Shown here one piece after another: positions 8,285-16,267 of a DNA stretch of 64,000 nucleotides. This DNA comes from an uncultured Prevotellaceae bacterium (GTDB taxonomy: Bacteria > Bacteroidota > Bacteroidia > Bacteroidales > Bacteroidaceae). Every line of letters starts with the position of its first letter. The first letter of the stretch is position 1. The notes under the pieces were generated by a model, which was given only the letters and a program-made list of their open reading frames with translations, searched no databases and was not told the DNA's origin. The translations under genes were made by a program, and so were the position numbers. The stretch is taken from positions 1-64,000 of the forward strand of contig OMXV01000022.1 in NCBI GenBank assembly GCA_900315075.1, given 5' to 3'.

Positions 8285-8339
8285 CATTTTTAAGAGAACA
8301 CAAGACGCTATTCGGCATATTAAACAATACAAATATAAG

Positions 8340-9599
8340 ATGCCACTGAAGATACTCCATTTCGCGCCCGACATGACCACAAGAAACAGTCTGCGCGATA
8401 CGATACATCAAATACTGAATAGTCTGGGGAGCTCGGCAGAAGTACACCTTATTACGCTGTCGCCTATTCCGGCAGACTTGACAGGCAATTATACATGTCA
8501 TTGCATTGGCAACGGCAAGGATAATTATGGCCGTAATGGTATCGTCAACTTGCTGGCTGTTCAGAAGCGTTTTCTTGTGATTCTCTACAACTTGATGCCC
8601 GACGTGGTACATATTCATGGCTCTTACAGCTTTATTTCATCACGCATGGAGCTGTGGTCGCGCAAGCGCGGCTTTCCCGTGGTTTTTTCTCCCTACGGAG
8701 GAATGAATCCCCAGTTTATCGATGCACAATACGGCATGCGCACCTGGAAGATGATTCTCTACCAAAAAAACATGACTTTGCGTGCTGCTGCCATGCAGGT
8801 TTCCGACAAAGGTGAATACGACTATCTACGCGATCAGGGATTCAGCCGTCGTGTGGTTTATATCAACCCGCCCCACACTGAAGAGGGAATGGAACCCGAT
8901 TATGAGGACTATATCACAAAACTCCTGCTTTTATACAAAAAAGTATTGGAAACTCGGTTGTATCATCTTGACGTCAACTCTTCCGAGGCTGTAAGTAGCC
9001 TGCTTCATCTCAGCCTTTCCGATGAACCCGAACGTCATCCTCTCTGCGCTGAAGATATTCTAAACTTACGAGCACTAAGTCCTGCCCAATGGCATGCCAT
9101 TCAGTTGTTTGCCACAGAGCACGACATAATGCCACTAATAGTCTCTGCCGCCACACGCATGCAGCTGGGCAACAATCTCGACGATGATTTCTGGAGCGAC
9201 ACTTTTCCTCCACTGCACGAACGGGAGAAAGGCCATTTACCCTCCGACAAGTTACTATCCAACAAACGCCGCCGTGCCCGTATGATTGGCAATATTACCC
9301 TTGGCAGTGAATATAGCATCCGAAAGATTTGTTTCCTGCTCGAAAACATCAAATACCATCTTTCGCAACGCACACTGACCATGCGTCATCTCTGCGACCT
9401 CTACGAGATTTTCCGTTTTGAGGACATCGAAGAACCACGACTGAAGGAAGTACTTAAACGACTGCATATCCATAAACTCTGCCGTCGCCTATGTCAAGTA
9501 CTTTCCGAGGCCGCCTACCTTGACGAGGGTTTCATGCCCGTGCCTGCCCTCAACGACTCTGGCACAGAAAAAATACGACAAATCATTGCAACCTTTTAA
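8340..9599 (+). CDS. GT4-like N-terminal domain protein with unusual helical C-terminal half
   Basis: The 419-residue product starts at 8340 (MPLKILHFAPDM); the longer frame from 8271 would overlap the promoter element. Residues 1-180 look like the N-terminal Rossmann domain of GT4 glycosyltransferases: KILHFAPDM at the first strand, VVHIHGSYSF near residue 88, and VVFSPYGGMNP near residue 115. After about residue 185 the usual GT-B C-terminal domain, with its donor-binding E-x7-E motif, is not seen. A mostly helical, Leu-rich and charged region follows instead (IRKICFLLENIKYHL, LTMRHLCDLYEIF). It may be a glycosyltransferase relative that no longer binds a nucleotide sugar in the usual way, or a protein with a different role. 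It lies 21 bp before fbp, so the two may share a transcript. Confidence 0.7.
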   Translation: MPLKILHFAPDMTTRNSLRDTIHQILNSLGSSAEVHLITLSPIPADLTGNYTCHCIGNGKDNYGRNGIVNLLAVQKRFLVILYNLMPDVVHIHGSYSFISSRMELWSRKRGFPVVFSPYGGMNPQFIDAQYGMRTWKMILYQKNMTLRAAAMQVSDKGEYDYLRDQGFSRRVVYINPPHTEEGMEPDYEDYITKLLLLYKKVLETRLYHLDVNSSEAVSSLLHLSLSDEPERHPLCAEDILNLRALSPAQWHAIQLFATEHDIMPLIVSAATRMQLGNNLDDDFWSDTFPPLHEREKGHLPSDKLLSNKRRRARMIGNITLGSEYSIRKICFLLENIKYHLSQRTLTMRHLCDLYEIFRFEDIEEPRLKEVLKRLHIHKLCRRLCQVLSEAAYLDEGFMPVPALNDSGTEKIRQIIATF

Positions 9600-9620
9600 C
9601 CCAACAACCGACCATCAACT

Positions 9621-11609
9621 ATGAAAACCGAAGACATTAATAACGACCTCAGATATTTAGAATTACTCTCAAAAACATATCCAACCATCGCTGAGGCCAG
9701 TACAGAGATTATCAATCTTCAGGCCATACTCAACCTGCCAAAGGGCACAGAGCATTTCCTTGCCGACCTTCACGGTGAGTCGGCAGCCTTCCAACATGTA
9801 TTGAAAAATGCCTCTGGTAACATCAAGCGAAAGGTGAATGAGATTTTCGGCAACCAAATCCGTGAAAGCGAGAAACGCGACTTATGCACACTTATATACT
9901 ATCCGGAGCAGAAACTTGAATTAGTAAAGGAATCAGATGAAGATATTGACGACTGGTATCATATCACTATCCATCATTTGGTGAAGGTATGCCGTGAGGT
10001 TTCCAGCAAATACACTCGTTCGAAGGTGCGCAAGGCACTGCCCGAGGAGTTCAGCTACATCATCCAGGAATTGCTCCATGAGCGTACCGACGACGCCGAC
10101 AAGAGCGCATACGTGAGCGCTATCATCGACACCATTGTCACCACTGGCTGTGCCGAGGACTTCATCATCGCCATCAGTAATGTCATCCAGCGTTTGGCAA
10201 TCGACCGCCTACACATCCTTGGCGACATCTACGACCGAGGCCCCGGTGCCCACATTATCATGGACACACTCACCGACTATCACAAATGGGATATTCAGTG
10301 GGGCAATCACGACATTCTCTGGATGGGAGCCTGCGCTGGCAACGACGCCTGCATCTGTAATGTCATCCGTCTCTGCTTGAGATATGCCAATATGACCACC
10401 TTGGAAGAAGGCTATGGCATCAACCTCATCCCTCTTGCCACCTTCGCTCTCGATACCTACGGTGATGATCCATGCGCAGAGTTTATCCCCCACGCTAATG
10501 GTTCGGATGAGGCCATGGACGATAAGACGCTCCTACTTACAGCCCGGATGCACAAGGCAATCGCTGTTATTCAATTCAAGATTGAAGCCCAATTGATTGA
10601 GAATCATCCTGAATGGAACATGGCCGATCGCTGCGTGCTGAACTATATTGACTATAAGCGTGGAGTATATTGCTTCGACGGCAATGAATACCCCCTTTCA
10701 AGCAATCATTTCCCCACAATCGACCCCGAACGCCCAAACCAACTGACCGAGGAAGAAAGAATTCTCATTAAGAAAATACACCGCTCATTCAGAATTAGCG
10801 AGAAGCTGCGCAAGCACATCCAACTAATTCTACGACATGGCTGCATGTTTGCCGTCGTGAATCACAATTTGTTGTTCCATGCCTCCATCCCCCTCAACGA
10901 AGATGGTTCGCTCAAGGAAGTGGAATTATTGGATGGTAAGCGGTATAAGGGTAAGGAACTCATGCATAATATCGGTATGATAGTACGCACTGCCTTTCAG
11001 GGTGACAATAAGACACCTGAAAGGCAGCATGCCATCGACTATTTCCTCTATCTCTGGAGCGGTAAGGACTCGCCATTGTTCGACAAGTCGAAAATGGCCA
11101 CATTCGAGCGTTATTTCATCAAAGAAAAAGAAACGCACCTAGAAGAGAAAGGCTATTACTTCAAATTACGCGACAACGAGGATGTCTGCGACCGCATACT
11201 CGATGCCTTTGAAGTGAAGGAGCCCAACCGCCATATAATTAACGGTCACGTACCCGTGCATGTGAAAACAGGTGAAAACCCCATCAAAGCTAATGGGAAG
11301 TTAATGGTCATCGACGGTGGTTTCTCCATGCCCTATCACAAGGAGACTGGTATTGCCGGCTACACATTGGTGTATCATAGTCGTGGATTCCAGTTGGTGC
11401 AACATGAACCTTTTACTTCTGCTCGCGATGCAGTCCTCCGCGGGACCGACATCAAGAGCACTACACAAATTGTGGAAATGTCGTCGCATCGTATGCTCGT
11501 AGGCGATTCAGACTTAGGCGAAGAAATCGGTGCCCAGATAGCCGACCTTCAAAAACTGCTCTATGCCTATCGCCACGGTATCATTGCCGAACATGAGAGG
11601 AAGAAATAA
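9621..11609 (+). CDS. fbp: Fructose-1,6-bisphosphatase class III
   Basis: This 662-residue enzyme removes the 1-phosphate of fructose 1,6-bisphosphate in gluconeogenesis. It has the metallophosphatase signature of the class III family: FLADLHGES near residue 47 (D-x-H), HILGDIYDRGPG near residue 200 (GDxxDRG), and WGNHDILWMGA near residue 230 (GNHD). Near the C-terminus is the conserved block INGHVPVHVKTGENP followed by VIDGGFS. The length agrees with the family (about 640-670). Class III FBPases are typical of Firmicutes and Bacteroidetes and unrelated in fold to the E. coli class I enzyme. It ends 2 bp before the stop of the convergent GH28 gene, so the two genes share a very tight 3' boundary. 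Confidence 0.95.
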   Translation: MKTEDINNDLRYLELLSKTYPTIAEASTEIINLQAILNLPKGTEHFLADLHGESAAFQHVLKNASGNIKRKVNEIFGNQIRESEKRDLCTLIYYPEQKLELVKESDEDIDDWYHITIHHLVKVCREVSSKYTRSKVRKALPEEFSYIIQELLHERTDDADKSAYVSAIIDTIVTTGCAEDFIIAISNVIQRLAIDRLHILGDIYDRGPGAHIIMDTLTDYHKWDIQWGNHDILWMGACAGNDACICNVIRLCLRYANMTTLEEGYGINLIPLATFALDTYGDDPCAEFIPHANGSDEAMDDKTLLLTARMHKAIAVIQFKIEAQLIENHPEWNMADRCVLNYIDYKRGVYCFDGNEYPLSSNHFPTIDPERPNQLTEEERILIKKIHRSFRISEKLRKHIQLILRHGCMFAVVNHNLLFHASIPLNEDGSLKEVELLDGKRYKGKELMHNIGMIVRTAFQGDNKTPERQHAIDYFLYLWSGKDSPLFDKSKMATFERYFIKEKETHLEEKGYYFKLRDNEDVCDRILDAFEVKEPNRHIINGHVPVHVKTGENPIKANGKLMVIDGGFSMPYHKETGIAGYTLVYHSRGFQLVQHEPFTSARDAVLRGTDIKSTTQIVEMSSHRMLVGDSDLGEEIGAQIADLQKLLYAYRHGIIAEHERKK

Positions 11610-11611
11610 TT

Positions 11612-12985
11612 TTAAAAACCTCTTCCATTGACTGTGACATTTTTGTATTGGATATTCCCTGCACCGATGACATGATTAACTTCTTGCTCTGTTACCCCTT
11701 CAAACTGACAGTTTTTGATGAAGATGTCCTTTGCTTGAATACGGTCTTCGAAGCCATCGATGTGTAGCAGATAGCGGCTTTTGTGGCTGGTGATGTTTTC
11801 CAGATGAATATTGTGGAAATAGGGATAGTATTGTCCCGTTTCCACTTTCCAGTATTTCAGTTCTATACCTAAGATGGCAAGGTCGCAGACGCCTACATCG
11901 AGATTTCTCACATAGATATTTTTCACTTCCCCACCTCGATTTGGGTTTGACTTGATGCGTATGATGCGCACGAGGTTGGGACTGTCCATCTGGCAGTTTT
12001 CCACCCACACATTGCTGCATCCTCCTGTGATTTCACTTCCAATCGCCATAGCAGCATGACCATCACGCATCACACAGTTGCGAATGATGATGTTTTCGCT
12101 TGGAATCATCCACTTACGTCCGTCGTCATCCTTCCCACTTTTGATGGCTATACAGTCGTCTCCCGTATCAAAATAACAGTCTTCTATGAGCACGTTGCGG
12201 CATGACTCTGGGTCGCAGCCATCGTTGTTATAGCCGTGACTATCAAGATGGAGACGGCGCAGGGTAATATTCTCCGACATCAGCGGATGGATGAGCCAGA
12301 AAGGCGAACGATTGATGGTGAAATCCTGCAAAAGGATATTCTTGCACTTGTAGAAATGAATGAACTGCGGCCGCATACCCTTCTCGCCAGTGAAAGCTCG
12401 CTTCTCGATGGGCCACTGCTCTTCCAATGCCTTATTAAGAAGCGACTTCTCATTCCCTATCGTTCCATCTGGGAGTTGAACCTTCCATAGACGGTTTTCC
12501 TCCAGCCACGTGCTGAAAGTAGATTGTCCGTCGAGCACACCTTTCCCTGTCACAGCAATGTTCTCTGCTCCATAGGCATAGATAAGCGGCGAAAGGTTGT
12601 AACAGTCAATCCCCTCGATACGCGTAATGACGGGCTTATAGAGACGATAATCGGTTGTGAAAATGAGCCTTGCTTCATCATTAAGGTGGAGATTGACGTT
12701 CGACCGCATATGTATGGCGGCTGTATGGAAGGTGCCATTGGGCACTATAACATATCCCCCACCTTTCATCGAACAGTCGGCAATTGCCTCATTGATGGCA
12801 TCTGTGAAAAGACTGTCGGTACCATTGTAGTAGTCGGTGACAACGAAATAGCGTTTGGGGAACTTTGGTGCGACGATGCTTTTCTCCACCTTTTTCATTT
12901 GTCGCCATGGATTCCCGGCGAAAGTTGTGGTGGCAAGAAATGTCATCAGTATAAAAACTAAGGGGATGAATGTAAACTTTTTCAT
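11612..12985 (-). CDS. Secreted polygalacturonase, glycoside hydrolase family 28
   Basis: The 457-residue protein has a signal peptide (KKFTFIPLVFILMTFLATT, cleavage after TFA) and a right-handed parallel beta-helix pattern. GH28 catalytic features are visible in order: NNDGCDPES (N-x-D), DTGDDCIAIKSG (the D-D pair), DGHAAMAIGSE (the G-H region) and RIIRIKSN (the R-x-K motif). These enzymes hydrolyse alpha-1,4-galacturonan in pectin, usually from the non-reducing end in Bacteroidetes. It works in the periplasm or at the cell surface and fits with the PL10-CE8 pectinase at 60.7 kb and the PL26-like lyase at 29.7 kb. It follows the 5'-nucleotidase gene on the same strand, separated by 88 bp that hold a striking inverted repeat (13012-13059), a possible operator or attenuator. 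Confidence 0.92.
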   Translation of the reverse strand: MKKFTFIPLVFILMTFLATTTFAGNPWRQMKKVEKSIVAPKFPKRYFVVTDYYNGTDSLFTDAINEAIADCSMKGGGYVIVPNGTFHTAAIHMRSNVNLHLNDEARLIFTTDYRLYKPVITRIEGIDCYNLSPLIYAYGAENIAVTGKGVLDGQSTFSTWLEENRLWKVQLPDGTIGNEKSLLNKALEEQWPIEKRAFTGEKGMRPQFIHFYKCKNILLQDFTINRSPFWLIHPLMSENITLRRLHLDSHGYNNDGCDPESCRNVLIEDCYFDTGDDCIAIKSGKDDDGRKWMIPSENIIIRNCVMRDGHAAMAIGSEITGGCSNVWVENCQMDSPNLVRIIRIKSNPNRGGEVKNIYVRNLDVGVCDLAILGIELKYWKVETGQYYPYFHNIHLENITSHKSRYLLHIDGFEDRIQAKDIFIKNCQFEGVTEQEVNHVIGAGNIQYKNVTVNGRGF

Positions 12986-13011
12986 GGCTTTAGTCTTGAG
13001 ACTTTAGAAAT

Positions 13012-13059
13012 ATAGCTATAGTATCCACAGCGAAACAGATATATAGATACTATAGCTAT
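13012..13059. repeat. Perfect 14-bp inverted repeat ahead of the GH28 gene
   Basis: ATAGCTATAGTATC at 13012-13025 is exactly complementary to GATACTATAGCTAT at 13046-13059, with a 20-bp spacer. Each arm also contains the palindrome ATAGCTAT. It lies between the 5'-nucleotidase stop and the GH28 start, both on the minus strand. There is no T-run after it, so it resembles an operator or RNA hairpin more than a terminator. Confidence 0.65.
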
Positions 13060-13073
13060 TATGTAGTAACATG

Positions 13074-14498
13074 TTACTTTTTGAAGCGGACGCGAGAGAC
13101 ATCGCTGTAGTCAATGGTTTTCATCTTTTCGAGGTATGCCATAATCATATCTGAACAGATGATTCCGTTGGAATGTCCTGGGTCACGTCGCGGAGCATCA
13201 CAAATAGCAGCGACATAGCTGTTAGTCACCACCTTATAGGTTTTCTTCAGATTGAAATTCTTACCGTCAAGGGTATATAACTTTAGGTCAGCAATCTTAG
13301 TGGTGTCTTTCTTGTTGAAGAACACATCACATCTGGCGCCCCCAATAAACGGGAACCAACCTTCACTGTTCTCATAGCAAGAAATGAGCATCTGCTTGTA
13401 TTCCTCACCTGTCATCATCATCTCGATACAGTCGTTTCCAAAGGGGTCGAGTCGCAGCACATCTTTCACGGTGAAAGGTCCTGCATCTTTCTGCTCGATA
13501 CGCACTCCGCCATAATTTTGCAGCGCCAAGTCGGCATTTGCCTCACTAATCATCGCATCACACATCAAGCATCCCAACTGTTCATTGTTGGTGAATTCCG
13601 TAGCTGTGGCGAGAACACGCTCAAACTCAGGATTGTTGTTGAAATACTCCACCAGAGCCTGCACTGTCATGTTCTTCACAGGATATTTCTGAACCTCGAT
13701 GTTTTTAGCCTCCTTGTTCATTACTTTTCCATCAACCACATCCACCGTGATATAGGTAACACGCTTGAGCTTGTTTACATTCTGGGTGATAAGCACACCA
13801 TTATGTAATTCACCACCATTCAATTGGGTGTGCGTATGCCCACCAATAATGAGGTCGAAGCAAGGGAATTTCTTTGCCATTTCAACATCATCCTCATAAC
13901 CGATGTGCGACAACAGGATGAAAACATCCACCTTGTCACGGAGCCATAGATATTGTCGTATCGTCTCCTCAGGGTCGGCAAATTGCATTCCCTTCACCAA
14001 GTCAGGATGGCAGTCGGGATAGCCATGAATGCCTAATTGAACGATGCCTAAGACCCCCACCCTAACACCTTCGACATCAAAAATCTTATAAGGAAGCGGA
14101 TTGATATTCAACTCCGGTTCGGCTTTGACATTGGCACAAAGGTATGGAAAGTTGGAGGTGGACAGGAGTTTGGAGAGCCCAGCTTGTTTGTTGTCAAACT
14201 CATGGTTTCCGAATGCTGAGGCATCGAAGCCGATGAAGTTCATCAACGCCGTCATGGGGTATGTGGGGATGGAATAGAGGTCGTTGACGGGATTTCCTGT
14301 ACGGTTGTCACCTGCAGAGAACACCAATAGTGAATTGTCTATCTGTCGCAAGCTATCTGCTATGGCAGCGAGCATCGGCATATTGTCGATAGCTGCGTGC
14401 ATGTCATTTCCTGAGAGGATATGTATCTTGCGCGTCTGAGCCATTGCCGTAACAGCTATTGCTACGGCAAAAATAAAGATAAGGAAAAACTTTTTCAT
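13074..14498 (-). CDS. Secreted 5'-nucleotidase/2',3'-cyclic phosphodiesterase family protein
   Basis: The 474-residue protein has a signal peptide ending near MAQ and the full calcineurin-like metal site: LSGNDMHAAI (D-x-H), FSAGDNRTG (GD), AFGNHEFDN (GNHE), LLSHIGYEDD (H), and IIGGHTHTQL (GHTH). The C-terminal half has the 5'-nucleotidase substrate domain (LQNYGGVRIE, FGNDCIEMMMTGEEYKQM). It would remove phosphate from external nucleotides in the periplasm. It is the last gene of a tight operon: its ATG overlaps the stop of the 67-residue gene by 4 bp, and that gene overlaps deoD in the same way. Together they suggest nucleotide to nucleoside to base salvage. Confidence 0.9.
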   Translation of the reverse strand: MKKFFLIFIFAVAIAVTAMAQTRKIHILSGNDMHAAIDNMPMLAAIADSLRQIDNSLLVFSAGDNRTGNPVNDLYSIPTYPMTALMNFIGFDASAFGNHEFDNKQAGLSKLLSTSNFPYLCANVKAEPELNINPLPYKIFDVEGVRVGVLGIVQLGIHGYPDCHPDLVKGMQFADPEETIRQYLWLRDKVDVFILLSHIGYEDDVEMAKKFPCFDLIIGGHTHTQLNGGELHNGVLITQNVNKLKRVTYITVDVVDGKVMNKEAKNIEVQKYPVKNMTVQALVEYFNNNPEFERVLATATEFTNNEQLGCLMCDAMISEANADLALQNYGGVRIEQKDAGPFTVKDVLRLDPFGNDCIEMMMTGEEYKQMLISCYENSEGWFPFIGGARCDVFFNKKDTTKIADLKLYTLDGKNFNLKKTYKVVTNSYVAAICDAPRRDPGHSNGIICSDMIMAYLEKMKTIDYSDVSRVRFKK

Positions 14499-14698
14499 TC
14501 TTCCTTGTTGATTTCAAATGTGAGACTCATACCTTCACGAAGTGGCGCATCTGGGTCTATCTCATGTTCCCACTGGTCGCGAATGGTGATATCATTGGTT
14601 TTCTTCTCACCCTTACTAATAAAAAATCTTCGGATAGCGTCCTTTGCAGTGGCGCCACCGAAGATTTCTATTTCGTCGTTGTTAACTATTACCTTCAT
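14495..14698 (-). CDS. Small 67-residue protein between deoD and 5'-nucleotidase, possibly beta-grasp
   Basis: This compact acidic protein ([16 protein letters not shown] at the N-terminus, then [15 protein letters not shown], and [16 protein letters not shown] at the end) has the alternating strand-helix-strand pattern expected of a small beta-grasp (ThiS/MoaD/ubiquitin-like) fold. It lacks the C-terminal Gly-Gly that sulfur carriers need. It overlaps both neighbours by 4 bp (ATGA type), so it must be translated in lock-step with deoD and the secreted nucleotidase. It has no signal peptide and is probably cytoplasmic. The function is unknown. I am confident it is a real gene because of the double overlap and clean composition, and unsure of the fold. 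Confidence 0.75.
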   Translation of the reverse strand: MKVIVNNDEIEIFGGATAKDAIRRFFISKGEKKTNDITIRDQWEHEIDPDAPLREGMSLTFEINKEE

Positions 14699-15402
14699 AC
14701 TAATGAGAAAGCTACATCCATCATGCGGGTGAAAGTATTCTGTCGTTCCTCGGCAGTGGTCGCCTCGTGAGTGATCAGATTGTCGGATACAGTACAGATG
14801 ACGAGAGCACGTTTCCCTCCCCTGGCAGCATTCATATATAGGGCAGCGGCCTCCATTTCTACTCCTAAAACGCCCATGTTAATCCACTTGTCGCTGTGTG
14901 GGTTCTCACTATAGAAGATGTCGGAAGACAGGACATTTCCTACACGATAGTTGTATCCAAATTTCTCACAAGCCTCCACAGCTTCGCGTACAAGAGAGAA
15001 GTCGGCAATTGGTGCGAAAGTTCCCGGTGTCTCATACTGCATGCCATAGTTGGAGTCGGTACATGCACCCATGGCTACGATGAGTGAGCCTAATGGAATG
15101 TCGGCATGATAGGAACCTATAGAGCCCACACGAATGATAGTCTTCACATCGTAGAAGTTGTATAATTCATAAGTATAGATGCCGATAGAGGGGATTCCCA
15201 TGCCATGTCCCATTACGCTGACACGCTTTCCTTTGTAAGTGCCAGTAAACCCAAGCATTCCTCTGACATTGTTAAACTGCACTGGATTCTCAAGAAATCT
15301 CTCAGCCATCAGTTTTACACGTAGCGGGTCGCCCGCCATAATTACAGTCTCAGCAATCTCGCCTAATTTTGCCCCAATGTGGGGAGTTGGTGTATTACTC
15401 AT
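14695..15402 (-). CDS. deoD: Purine-nucleoside phosphorylase
   Basis: This 235-residue enzyme phosphorolyses purine nucleosides to base and (deoxy)ribose-1-phosphate in the cytoplasm. It shows the hexameric DeoD family pattern: [20 protein letters not shown] at the N-terminus with the phosphate-loop [22 protein letters not shown] near residue 67, [10 protein letters not shown] near residue 90, [10 protein letters not shown] carrying the ribose-binding Glu, and ICTVSDNLI with the catalytic Asp. The length is typical (about 235). It is the first gene of an operon with the 67-residue protein and the 5'-nucleotidase, driven by a well formed promoter at 15471-15501. Confidence 0.95.
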   Translation of the reverse strand: MSNTPTPHIGAKLGEIAETVIMAGDPLRVKLMAERFLENPVQFNNVRGMLGFTGTYKGKRVSVMGHGMGIPSIGIYTYELYNFYDVKTIIRVGSIGSYHADIPLGSLIVAMGACTDSNYGMQYETPGTFAPIADFSLVREAVEACEKFGYNYRVGNVLSSDIFYSENPHSDKWINMGVLGVEMEAAALYMNAARGGKRALVICTVSDNLITHEATTAEERQNTFTRMMDVAFSLV

Positions 15403-15470
15403 ATTATTCCAAATTTAAAGTTATTATGATTTAAATAATTAACAAATTTGCCTATTCTTGCAATTTAGTG

Positions 15471-15501
15471 CAAAGATAATCAAATCCTTGAATAATGCAA
15501 A
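15471..15501 (-). promoter_or_regulatory. Promoter of the deoD operon
   Basis: On the minus strand TTTG (15498-15501) is followed after exactly 19 bp by TATCTTTG (15471-15478), a full match to the Bacteroidetes TTTG-N19-TAnnTTTG pattern, about 70 bp upstream of deoD. Confidence 0.75.
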
Positions 15502-15604
15502 ATAAATTACAAGTTTTTTTGTTGATAGCAAAATCTCATAAGAATATATTTTATCTTATTGAAGTTTTAGTGTTGTAAATTGTAAACATAAAACAGCAAA
15601 ATAT

Positions 15605-15635
15605 TTTGTGTTATCAACAAAAAGATATATTTTTG
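15605..15635 (+). promoter_or_regulatory. Promoter of the carbonic anhydrase gene
   Basis: TTTG at 15605-15608, 19 bp, then TATTTTTG at 15628-15635, a full match to the Bacteroidetes consensus, 49 bp before the start codon. It is divergent from the deoD promoter; the AT-rich 100 bp between them may hold shared control. Confidence 0.75.
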
Positions 15636-15684
15636 CATTATTAAAACAACGACCTATCAACCCTGAACATTCATCTATTAAACT

Positions 15685-16239
15685 ATGACGACTATGATAG
15701 ACCAAATTATTGAGTACAACAAAACATTTGTGGCAGAGAAAGGCTATGAGAAATATGTGACAGACAAATACCCTGACAAAAAGCTGGCAGTACTCTCTTG
15801 TATGGATACCCGCTTAACTGAGCTACTCCCGGCCGCCTTAGGGCTGAAGAATGGTGATGCCAAAATCATCAAGAATGCAGGTGGATTGGTCATCTCGCCT
15901 TTCGACTCCGCCATGCGTAGCCTACTTGTTGCCATCTACGAACTTGGTGTGGAAGAAATTATGGTTGTAGCACACTCTCATTGCGGAGCTTGTCACATGA
16001 GTTTCCATCATTTTCATAGCGAAATGCTTGCCCGTGGCATCACAGAAGACACCCTCGACACCATTCGCCGCTGCGGTATCGATCTCGACTCCTGGTTAGA
16101 AGGTTTTAAAGACACACCCACATCAGTACGCAAGACCGTAGAGACAATTAAGACCCACCCACTCGTTCCCCATGACATCACAGTCCGTGGTTTCATCATC
16201 GATTCCGTGACAGGAATGCTTGAAGAAGTCAACAGTTAG
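15685..16239 (+). CDS. Beta-class carbonic anhydrase
   Basis: This 184-residue cytoplasmic zinc enzyme interconverts CO2 and bicarbonate. The zinc ligands and the catalytic pair are visible: LSCMDTRL (C-x-D-x-R) near residue 40 and AHSHCGACHM (H-x2-C) near residue 100. The NAGG block (KNAGGLVISPFDSAMRSL) lies between them. Its small size and the fast progression from C-x-D-x-R to H-x2-C place it with the shorter clade of beta-CAs. The start at 15685 gives MTTMIDQ; the second Met (15694) is an alternative. The alpha-L-fucosidase gene follows 28 bp downstream and may be read from the same transcript, although no functional link is evident. Confidence 0.9.
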   Translation: MTTMIDQIIEYNKTFVAEKGYEKYVTDKYPDKKLAVLSCMDTRLTELLPAALGLKNGDAKIIKNAGGLVISPFDSAMRSLLVAIYELGVEEIMVVAHSHCGACHMSFHHFHSEMLARGITEDTLDTIRRCGIDLDSWLEGFKDTPTSVRKTVETIKTHPLVPHDITVRGFIIDSVTGMLEEVNS

Positions 16240-16267
16240 AGATAAACTACTTAGCCTCAATTCTCCT

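Noticed and set aside
16220-16267. Earlier start for the GH29 fucosidase
   Set aside because: It would place 16 polar residues ahead of the signal peptide and overlap the carbonic anhydrase gene.
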